DNA from: CAYRMV01 sp964425255
GTDB taxonomy: Bacteria > Bacteroidota > Bacteroidia > Flavobacteriales_D > Crocinitomicaceae
DNA: 13,810 nucleotides
NCBI GenBank assembly: GCA_964425255.1
Contig: CAYRMV010000092.1
Coordinates: forward strand, 1-13,810
Reading direction: 5' to 3'
Below, piece after piece: positions 1-5,518 of the stretch; within the stretch, counting starts at the first letter, position 1; every line of letters begins with the position of its first letter. Both the position numbers and the translations under genes were made by a program. The notes beneath the pieces are model-generated. The model saw nothing but the letters and a program-made list of their open reading frames with translations. It did no database searches and had not been told where the DNA came from.

Positions 1-1092
1 AAACTCAACAATGCATTGACTTATCTAAACCGCTCACTCGAAATTAGATCGCAATTTGGGTTTAAAGGTGCTGTTTATGATGTTTACAAATCGATTTCGG
101 AAGTTTATGATCGCTTAGGCAAAAAACCAGAAGCGTATCGTTATCTCAAGTTGTATACCGACTACTCGGATAGCGCTAAAACGAGTGAAGCAAGCGCTAA
201 AATTGCTGAATTAAGTGAATTGTATCGTTCCGAACAACGTGAACAACTCATATCAATGCAAGCTGATTCCATTGAACGACAACGTCAGGAAAAAGAATTG
301 ACTTCCACCCAATTAGAAAACATTCAGTTAAAAAATAATTTTCAAGCTTACATCATTTTAGGCTTTGCTATCGTGTTGATTTTAGGTGGAATTATCTATT
401 TCTACCGATGGAATCAAACGAAAATTCGCCAACAACAAAAAGAAGCTGAAATGAATCAAACCTTGCTTCGTGCACAAATGAATCCTCACTTTGTGTTCAA
501 TGCCATGTCTGTGATTCAGAGTTACATCTATGATAACGACACCAAAAATTCGACCAAATTCTTGGTGGCTTTTTCCAAACTGATGCGCTTAATCTTGGAA
601 AATTCATCCAAAGAATTTATCCCCATGGAAGTTGAAATTGATATCTTAGATAAATATTTGAGTATCCAAAAACTTCGATTTGAAGATCGATTTGAATACA
701 AACTTCTTGTTGATGATCAATTAATGGAGGAAGGTGCAATTATTCCACCAATGATCACGCAACCTTTCATTGAAAATGCCATTGAACATGGTCAATTACA
801 CCTACGTGAAGACGGTTTTATTCATGTTCATTTCAAGAAGAAGGAGGACATGATGTTTATCATTGTGGAAGACAACGGAATTGGTCGTAAAGGATCCGCT
901 CAAAACAAGAAAAGTTCAGCGCACAAGAGCATGGCCATGAAAATTACCCGAGATCGAATTGAAAATTTGAACAAAAAATACCGCTCGGAAGGTAACATGG
1001 AAATAGAAGATTACAATAAATTAGAAGAAACTGGAACAAAAGTATTAATTTCGATACCGTATCGTATCCAAACGAACAATCAAAACGAATAG
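1..1092 (+). CDS. LytS/YehU-type sensor histidine kinase with TPR region, 5' truncated
   Basis: Membrane sensor kinase that should autophosphorylate on His and pass the phosphate to the response regulator starting 2 nt downstream. The frame is open from base 1, and the first possible internal start is only a TTG at 16, so the gene begins upstream of the window. Visible order: TPR-like helices (about nt 1–180), a Gln/Glu-rich coiled coil (about 190–340), one membrane helix (346–405), then the His_kinase domain. The H-box is RAQMNPHFVFN with the His codon at 487–489. The N-box is QPFIENAIEHG (Asn at 775–777). The ATP-lid motif is DNGIGR (871–888). This is the PF06580 class with TPR sensor regions common in Bacteroidota. 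The signal and the regulon cannot be told from the sequence. Family assignment is sure; the missing N-terminus probably holds more TPRs and a signal peptide (inference). Confidence 0.93.
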   Translation, partial: KLNNALTYLNRSLEIRSQFGFKGAVYDVYKSISEVYDRLGKKPEAYRYLKLYTDYSDSAKTSEASAKIAELSELYRSEQREQLISMQADSIERQRQEKELTSTQLENIQLKNNFQAYIILGFAIVLILGGIIYFYRWNQTKIRQQQKEAEMNQTLLRAQMNPHFVFNAMSVIQSYIYDNDTKNSTKFLVAFSKLMRLILENSSKEFIPMEVEIDILDKYLSIQKLRFEDRFEYKLLVDDQLMEEGAIIPPMITQPFIENAIEHGQLHLREDGFIHVHFKKKEDMMFIIVEDNGIGRKGSAQNKKSSAHKSMAMKITRDRIENLNKKYRSEGNMEIEDYNKLEETGTKVLISIPYRIQTNNQNE

Positions 1093-1094
1093 CT

Positions 1095-1835
1095 ATGAAG
1101 GCACTTATCATTGATGACGAGAAAAGAACACGCGAATTAATTGCGAAAATGATCGAATCATTCGACATGAATATAGAAACACACCCCATTGGAGAAAATG
1201 TAGCATCGGGTATTGCTGCAATTGAAAGCCTGCAACCGGATCTTGTGTTTTTGGACATTCAAATGCCTGACGGTACCGGTTTTGACTTACTTAAAATGGT
1301 TCCTAAGAAAAACTTTGAAGTTATTTTTATCACCGCTCACGAAGAATTTGCAATCAAAGCAATTAAATTCAGTGCGCTTGATTATATCCTAAAACCCGTG
1401 GATGCTGATGAACTTCGCTCTGCATTGGAAAGAGCTGTTGAAAGTAAACTTCACAAAAAAGAAGACAGTCAATACGACGCGTTGCAAACGAATATTCAAC
1501 CATCTCAAAAAAGACGTTTGGTTTTAAAGACACAAGAAAGTGTGCATGTGGTCGACTTAGATAAAATCATTCGTTGCGAAGCGGATCGCAATTATACATC
1601 TTTTTTCTTAACTGAAGGGAAAAAAATCTTGGTATCAAAAACACTGAAAGATTATGAAACCCTACTTTCCAGCCACAATTTTTTGCGGGTACAACAATCC
1701 CATTTAATCAACTTAGATTACGTGGATCGATATGACAAAGGCAATGGTGGATCTGTCGTTATGAAAGACGGTTCAGAAGTTCCATTGAGCCCTGCTAAAC
1801 GCGATTTGTTCTTTAAAATTTTAGAAAATTTATAA
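1095..1835 (+). CDS. LytTR-family response regulator (REC + LytTR DNA-binding domain)
   Basis: Cytoplasmic DNA-binding response regulator of 246 residues, a normal LytR/AlgR length. The REC domain (about 1–118) has the acidic pair D7/D8, phosphoacceptor D54 in FLDIQMPDG, T80 and K100 (YILKPVD). A linker (119–138) leads to a LytTR domain (about 140–244) with the typical RVQQSHLINLDYV segment at 198–210. The ATG lies 2 nt after the kinase stop, so the two are co-transcribed and almost certainly a cognate pair. LytTR proteins bind imperfect direct repeats upstream of targets, but I see no convincing site in the window. All key phosphorylation residues are present, so it looks functional. Confidence 0.95.
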   Translation: MKALIIDDEKRTRELIAKMIESFDMNIETHPIGENVASGIAAIESLQPDLVFLDIQMPDGTGFDLLKMVPKKNFEVIFITAHEEFAIKAIKFSALDYILKPVDADELRSALERAVESKLHKKEDSQYDALQTNIQPSQKRRLVLKTQESVHVVDLDKIIRCEADRNYTSFFLTEGKKILVSKTLKDYETLLSSHNFLRVQQSHLINLDYVDRYDKGNGGSVVMKDGSEVPLSPAKRDLFFKILENL

Positions 1836-1964
1836 AAAATAGACTTGTTCATACAAATCGACTAGAAATTTGGAGTCGAATTCAATCAATGTAGTTAAAT
1901 ATTCATCCAACGATTGAAAATGTTCATTCGTCGAATAATGACTGAGAAATACACCTACATTTGT
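1830..1964 (-). pseudogene. Possible 3' remnant of a decayed gene, RNase Z-like (tentative)
   Basis: On the minus strand a 44-codon stretch is open between an in-frame TAG (1965–1967) and a TAA (1830–1832). It has no ATG or GTG start. Its stop overlaps the last codons of the response regulator. The peptide contains FLSHYST, then LDEYL, and ends LYEQVYFL. This composition and spacing recall the C-terminus of RNase Z, where a (I/L)GHYS(T/S)RY motif is followed by a helix and a short tail; here Gly is Ser and RY is replaced. Upstream on the minus strand all frames break quickly and I cannot trace the rest of the enzyme. It may be the tail of a deleted gene or a chance open frame. The family link rests on a short motif and is weak. 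Confidence 0.3.
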
Positions 1965-2194
1965 CTAAGAAATAAGGAGATAGAATCAGGTTTTTGATGA
2001 ATCTTATGTTCTTTGAATCGATTGGATTTACAACTGCATTGGAGAGGCAGTTTTCATTTTCTAGTTTGATTTAAGAGTATAATAGTTCTTTTTTTTGTCC
2101 TTTCTTTTCTAGAACGAGCATAGCTCAGAGTGAAGTTAGAGACCTGATTTTTTTAAACTTGTACAAAAACTACATATTACTTATATTTTAATTC

Positions 2195-2229
2195 AAAATG
2201 GCTTCTTGACTAAGAGGCCGTTTTTTTTT
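2195..2229 (+). terminator. Rho-independent terminator without an adjacent upstream gene
   Basis: The stem GGCTTCTT (2200–2207) pairs with AAGAGGCC (2212–2219), with one G·T wobble and a 4-nt GACT loop. It is followed by nine T's at 2221–2229, and A's at 2195–2198 can extend the stem. It lies about 370 nt after the response regulator stop and just before the next promoter. It ends either a long 3' UTR or an uncharacterised short transcript. Confidence 0.8.
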
Positions 2230-2258
2230 CACAAAAATTAATTCAGATTTTCCGATAA

Positions 2259-2292
2259 TTTTGAAAACAATTAAGCTTTTCCTTTATTTTTG
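2259..2292 (+). promoter_or_regulatory. Bacteroidota-type sigma-A promoter for the 2307/2601 gene pair
   Basis: TTTTG at 2259–2263, a 21-nt spacer, then TATTTTTG at 2285–2292. This matches the Bacteroidota primary-sigma consensus TTTG-N19–21-TAnnTTTG. The ATG of the next gene is 15 nt downstream, giving a very short leader. Prediction from sequence only. Confidence 0.7.
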
Positions 2293-2306
2293 CCAAAAAT
2301 ACATCT

Positions 2307-2594
2307 ATGGACACCCCTGAATTTGAATTAATCGAAAAAGAGGAGATTGGAAACTTACATTTCCCTTCAGAAGAAGTTTTAACGAAAGAAAGTGATCGAA
2401 AAATTCGTCAGTTTGCTTTAGATAAAGCGATTGCGCTTGGAAATTTAGAACATGTAAAAGTCAAAATATTCTTTTCAGACGACCAAGGAAAAAAAGTTGT
2501 GAATACAACTATTTGGGCGGTTACAGACAATTCCATAGTTTTGAAACAAAATACGGTATTACCCATTCATCGAATTCATAATTTAGAAATATAA
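2307..2594 (+). CDS. Conserved-type small cytoplasmic protein of unknown function (95 aa)
   Basis: A 95-residue soluble protein with no signal peptide or membrane helix. The N-terminal third is acidic and helical. A helix (about 31–48, rich in Ala/Leu/Lys) is followed by a β-rich C-terminal half (about 49–93) with an alternating pattern such as VKVKIFF and the segment TTIWAVTDNSIVLK. This resembles small hypothetical proteins of Flavobacteriia that carry a T-(V/I)-W-A motif; I recall no assigned function. The ATG at 2307 follows a strong predicted promoter, and the gene is 6 nt upstream of the acidic-tail gene, so the two form a transcription unit. Codon use fits the neighbours. That it is a real gene is well supported; its function is unknown. 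Confidence 0.8.
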   Translation: MDTPEFELIEKEEIGNLHFPSEEVLTKESDRKIRQFALDKAIALGNLEHVKVKIFFSDDQGKKVVNTTIWAVTDNSIVLKQNTVLPIHRIHNLEI

Positions 2595-2600
2595 AAGACT

Positions 2601-2957
2601 ATGTCAAAAAAACGTGCCATTGTTAGTTATGACAAACTGAGTGTTGAACAAAAACGCGAGTTGTTACAAGCATTTCCTGACGGGTTTAGCAGCGGAATGA
2701 CACAAATAAAGACACCAACTGGGGAAACCCTAGATGCTTTACTGTGGGAAACAGAAGAAGTGATTTACTTGGTGAAATTAAACCGTATGGTCGCAAAACC
2801 AGTTGTTGCTGATGACGATGAAGATGATTTCGAAGATGATTTGACGAAATTTGATGCTGTTAAAGGTGAAGAAGACGATGACATGGCCGACGATGAAGAA
2901 GAAGACGACTATGATGTTGCCGACGAAGATGACGGTGAAGACGAAGACGAAGATTAA
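2601..2957 (+). CDS. Small protein with conserved-type N-domain and very acidic C-terminal tail (118 aa)
   Basis: The N-terminal domain (residues 1–70) starts MSKKRAIVSYDKLS, has an amphipathic helix (about 15–25, EQKRELLQAFP), a Gly/Ser turn and β-strands ending IYLVKLN. Residues 71–118 are almost all Asp/Glu with a single LTKFDAV break. The acidic tail is low-complexity and probably disordered. Similar proteins, with an N-terminal (R/K)AIV.YD motif and a variable acidic tail, occur in Flavobacteriia as hypothetical proteins, sometimes labelled 'DNA primase', a label I would not trust without evidence. An acidic tail may mimic nucleic acid or bind basic proteins, but that is speculation. It follows the 95-aa gene by 6 nt and is closed by a terminator 14 nt after its stop, so the two-gene unit is self-contained. 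Confidence 0.82.
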   Translation: MSKKRAIVSYDKLSVEQKRELLQAFPDGFSSGMTQIKTPTGETLDALLWETEEVIYLVKLNRMVAKPVVADDDEDDFEDDLTKFDAVKGEEDDDMADDEEEDDYDVADEDDGEDEDED

Positions 2958-2970
2958 ATTAATACTCGAT

Positions 2971-3005
2971 AAAAAAGCTGCTTATCCAAGTGGCTTTTTT
3001 TGTGT
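2971..3005 (+). terminator. Rho-independent terminator after the acidic-tail gene
   Basis: AAAAAAGCTGCTT (2971–2983) pairs with AAGTGGCTTTTTT (2988–3000) through two G·T wobbles, around an ATCC loop (2984–2987), with T's continuing to 3001. It begins 13 nt after the stop codon at 2957 and closes the 2307–2957 transcription unit. Confidence 0.85.
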
Positions 3006-3085
3006 CGTGTCAAATCCTAATTGATGTAATTAAGGGTTGAGTGAATTACTTTTTTTTGAATAAAAGTCAAGTACAACGGGACAAT

Positions 3086-3107
3086 AACGGTTGCTTATCC
3101 GTTAAGC
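3086..3107. repeat. Two overlapping short inverted repeats (mutually exclusive hairpins)
   Basis: AACGG (3086–3090) can pair with CCGTT (3099–3103), while GCTTA (3093–3097) can pair with TAAGC (3103–3107). The two 5-bp stems cannot form together. They sit in a 251-bp gene-free gap (2958–3208) upstream of the interrupted secreted-protein gene. The rest of that gap shows only the preceding terminator and AT-rich sequence. Function unknown; may be chance. Confidence 0.3.
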
Positions 3108-3208
3108 ATCGGCTAAATATACCACCCCAATTCACAATTTGAATATGAAAAATCAAGTATCAACAACTATTTTCGTATCTTTCCATTAGATTAATCCATT
3201 GAACCAAC

Positions 3209-3874
3209 ATGAATCACATCCTTTTGTTTATTTCTCTTTTTTTTATCAATTCATCCCTTTTTGGACAAAATAGCTGTGTGATTAAATTGGTAAACTCGTT
3301 TTCCTATGAACAAATTTAATTGGATTCTTCTTTCATTTTGAGTAAAAAGCATTATACAATTGATTCGATCTCAGATTTAGTAAAGATCAAAAAGCAATTT
3401 GGAAGAAAGCTAACCATTTCTAATAAAGATTATGAAACTTACCAAGATAAAATCAAATTTAGAAAACACTTTTCCGATACGATAACCATTCAACTTATTC
3501 CAAAAGACTCATTAATACAAAAAGGCTACAAAGATCTTTGGTTTAAAGACCGATCTTCAGATACGTTGATTTGTGAAAACTTTCTCTGTTTGCAAAATAA
3601 GGTTCTTTCTTATTTGAATTATCTTTCTTACTTCGATGATCATTGTCATGGAGGTATATGTAATTATTCTAATATGTATGTGTATAAATTCTATTTCAAC
3701 CAATCAGATTCAGTCTTTTGCATCGATAAAATAGAAAAACTACAACCTCATTCTTTTTCTTATGACTGCGAAATACACAATGTACATTTAAAACAATTAG
3801 TTGAAATTTTCCCCAAAGTTAGTTTACAGACGAATAGTGATAATTTTAGCTTAAAATTTATCATTTGGATCTAA
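3209..3874 (+). pseudogene. Secreted protein of unknown family, interrupted by one in-frame TAA
   Basis: An ATG at 3209 opens 36 codons: a hydrophobic signal sequence (about 1–18, cleavage likely before Q20 in LFGQN) and 17 further residues ending YEQI. A TAA follows at 3317–3319. The very next codon (3320) continues in the same frame for 184 codons to the TAA at 3872–3874. Without the stop the product is a 221-residue exported protein rich in Ser, Asp, Lys and aromatics. It has several cysteines, including a DDHCHGGICN cluster (around nt 3637–3666) that looks structured. A CAA, GAA or AAA codon at 3317 would restore it with one base change. The downstream half has only a TTG start and no signal peptide, so it is unlikely to be a separate gene. 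The family is not recognised. It may be a genuine nonsense mutation or a sequencing error. The next gene follows after 15 nt. Confidence 0.75.
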
Positions 3875-3889
3875 TTACCTATCAAAACA

Positions 3890-4396
3890 ATGAATAAATA
3901 TATCCTTTTTATCTTCATTTTTTTCGCTCATTTTTGTTTTACACAAGTGACAAAAATTGATTCGCTCATTGAACGAAAAGATCTTTACTTTTCCATGAAT
4001 AAAACGGACAGTTTAATAGATGTTTGTCTCCAAATCAAGAAATTAAGTCGTTTTGTGGCTAAAAAAGAACATGTTAGTTTTTATCTTGCAAACGCGTACT
4101 TTCAAACCGATAAGTTAGAAGAATCTATTCAATTCAGTAAAAAATATTTGAGAACATTAAATATAAAAATGTGGAACAGAAAGACATTTGAAAAAAGCAT
4201 TCACAAAACCACATTAAGTCTTAATTTGGTAGAGATTTACAAACAAAAAAAAGATTATTCTAATGCATTAAAACACCTTAAAAAAATCGAAAAAAAGCAC
4301 CATCAATTTAGATGCATTTCTAACCGAGATGAGTGGGAAATAACGATTAATCAACAAATACAAGAGTGCCTTTTACTTATGGTTAAAAACCAATAA
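3890..4396 (+). CDS. Small secreted TPR-like protein (168 aa), function unknown
   Basis: The N-terminal hydrophobic segment (about 4–18, ending CFTQ) reads as a signal peptide, so the product is likely periplasmic or outer-membrane associated. The mature part is helical and basic. One TPR-like helix pair is visible at about 59–90 (YLANAYFQTDKLEESIQF) and a second at about 107–136 (LVEIYKQKKDYSNALKHL), with the A/Y/L spacing of TPR motifs, which usually act as protein-binding scaffolds. No enzymatic motif is seen. The gene begins 15 nt after the interrupted secreted-protein gene, so the two were probably one transcription unit. The sequence is Lys-rich and AT-rich and looks fast-evolving. That it is a gene is well supported; the TPR assignment is moderate. 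Confidence 0.75.
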   Translation: MNKYILFIFIFFAHFCFTQVTKIDSLIERKDLYFSMNKTDSLIDVCLQIKKLSRFVAKKEHVSFYLANAYFQTDKLEESIQFSKKYLRTLNIKMWNRKTFEKSIHKTTLSLNLVEIYKQKKDYSNALKHLKKIEKKHHQFRCISNRDEWEITINQQIQECLLLMVKNQ

Positions 4397-4403
4397 TCTA
4401 AAC

Positions 4404-4440
4404 AAAAAAAGGGACTCAAAACCAATTTTTTCGTCCCTTT
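4404..4440 (-). terminator. Terminator for asd (minus strand), between convergent genes
   Basis: AAAGGGAC (4408–4415) pairs with GTCCCTTT (4433–4440) around a 17-nt loop. Read on the minus strand, the hairpin is followed by a U-tract (complement of the A-run 4404–4410), so it fits termination of asd, whose stop is 20 nt before. On the plus strand only three T's follow, so it may serve the TPR gene weakly. Confidence 0.8.
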
Positions 4441-4460
4441 CAAATTCTATAATTGTAAAT

Positions 4461-5453
4461 TTATACTTTCAAAATTCCTTTATCAATCAACAATTTTGCA
4501 ATTTGTACAGCATTCGTAGCTGCTCCTTTGCGTAAATTATCTGCAACAACCCACATATTTAAAGTGTTTTCTTGCGTTTCGTCGCGTCGAATTCGACCCA
4601 CAAACACATCGTCTTTCCCTTCAGCGTATTTCGGCATGGGATAATTATTTGTTGTAGGATCATCTTTCAGCGTAATTCCTGGTGTTTCATGCAACAATGT
4701 ACGCACATCATTCAAATCAAAATCCTGCTCGAACTCTACATTCACCGCTTCTGAATGACCCCCAACTACTGGTACTCGAACTGCTGTTGCTGTTACGCGA
4801 ATCGCCGGATCTAAGATTTTCTTGGTCTCATTGGTCAATTTCATTTCTTCTTTCGTGTAGCCATTCTCTAAAAACGAGTCGCATTGAGGAATACAATTTT
4901 TGTCAATCGGATACGAATAAGCCATTTCACCTGAAATCCCATTGCGCTCATTCTCCATTTGCTGCACCGCTTTTACGCCCGTTCCTGTAATCGACTGATA
5001 AGTGGACACTACAACTCGTTTAACCGTATATTTTTTATGCAAAGGTGCTAAAGCTAACATCAACTGAATGGTGCTACAATTCGGATTGGCAATGATTAAA
5101 TCTTCTTTCGTCAACAAATCTCCATTGATTTCTGGAACAATTAATTTCTTGGTTGGATCCATGCGCCAAGCAGAACTATTGTCGATAACAACCGTTCCTA
5201 CTTCAGCAAATTTCGGAGCCCAAACTAAAGACGTTTCTCCTCCTGCTGAAAAAATAGCAACATCCGGTTTCATCTCAACCGCTGTTTGTAATCCAACAAC
5301 AGAAAACGACAAGCCTCCAAAAGAAATTTGTTGACCAACCGATTTTTCTGAAGCAACTGGAATTAAATCTGTTACTGGAAAATTCTGCTCACGCAATACT
5401 TGCAGCATAATGTTTCCTACCATTCCCGTAGCTCCAACGACAGCAACTTTCAT
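4461..5453 (-). CDS. asd: Aspartate-semialdehyde dehydrogenase
   Basis: Cytoplasmic enzyme that reduces L-aspartyl-4-phosphate to L-aspartate-4-semialdehyde with NADPH, the branch point toward lysine/diaminopimelate, threonine and methionine. At 330 residues it has the normal length. The N-terminal Rossmann motif GATGMVG (7–13) binds NADP. The catalytic Cys is C126 in ANPNCSTIQ. TYQSITGTG (151–159), RVPV (226–229) and the catalytic His in GGHSE (H233) are in place. NP-binding DNSSAWR (91–97) and the C-terminal DNLRKGAA (305–312) are intact. The ATG at 5453 is the first Met before the Rossmann motif. It stands alone on the minus strand, diverging from the lamin-tail gene, with its own promoter and terminator. 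No attenuator or lysine riboswitch is visible in its 65-nt upstream region. Confidence 0.97.
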   Translation of the reverse strand: MKVAVVGATGMVGNIMLQVLREQNFPVTDLIPVASEKSVGQQISFGGLSFSVVGLQTAVEMKPDVAIFSAGGETSLVWAPKFAEVGTVVIDNSSAWRMDPTKKLIVPEINGDLLTKEDLIIANPNCSTIQLMLALAPLHKKYTVKRVVVSTYQSITGTGVKAVQQMENERNGISGEMAYSYPIDKNCIPQCDSFLENGYTKEEMKLTNETKKILDPAIRVTATAVRVPVVGGHSEAVNVEFEQDFDLNDVRTLLHETPGITLKDDPTTNNYPMPKYAEGKDDVFVGRIRRDETQENTLNMWVVADNLRKGAATNAVQIAKLLIDKGILKV

Positions 5454-5465
5454 TTTTTTAATTGA

Positions 5466-5499
5466 TTTTGAATTTGATTCATCAAAATTACTATTTTTA
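5466..5499 (+). promoter_or_regulatory. Predicted promoter of the lamin-tail protein gene
   Basis: TTTTG (5466–5470), a 21-nt spacer and TATTTTTA (5492–5499), the same geometry as the promoter at 2259–2292 with one mismatch in the -7 box. The ATG is 19 nt downstream. Confidence 0.55.
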
Positions 5500-5516
5500 C
5501 TAACACGAAACTGAAA
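5483..5516 (-). promoter_or_regulatory. Predicted asd promoter (minus strand)
   Basis: On the minus strand TTTCA (5516–5512), a 21-nt spacer, and TAATTTTG (5490–5483). The -7 box matches TAnnTTTG exactly; the -33 box is imperfect. The asd start codon lies about 30 nt downstream. It overlaps the oppositely directed promoter of the lamin-tail gene. Confidence 0.5.
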
Positions 5517-5518
5517 CC

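Larger units (their letters stand above)
1836..2306. other. 471-bp AT-rich intergenic region
   Basis: No convincing complete gene is present on either strand. From left to right I see the minus-strand remnant (1830–1964), a weak 6-bp hairpin (AACTGC 2032–2037 with GCAGTT 2047–2052) that might end the kinase/regulator transcript, an AT-rich stretch with T-runs near 2090 and 2150, a strong terminator at 2195–2229, and the promoter of the next gene at 2259–2292. The rest (about 2053–2194) holds nothing I can identify. Confidence 0.6.

Noticed and set aside
676..696. Direct repeat CGATTTGAA twice in the kinase gene
   Set aside because: It encodes RFEDRFE within the conserved kinase domain, so protein sequence explains it.
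2032..2052. AACTGC/GCAGTT hairpin as the terminator of the two-component operon
   Set aside because: It has a 6-bp stem, a 9-nt loop and only a broken T-run; too weak to call as a separate feature.
2110..2145. GAGC/GCTC mini-palindrome and nearby sequence as a mobile-element end
   Set aside because: The stem is only 4 bp, and no target duplication, transposase fragment or second end is visible.
3129..3183. Promoter for the interrupted secreted gene (TATCTTTC at 3176–3183)
   Set aside because: The only upstream TTTG is about 34 nt away, well outside the usual 19–21 nt spacing.
4572..5334. Several plus-strand open frames opposite asd
   Set aside because: They are antisense shadows of a clear enzyme gene and show no protein-like composition.
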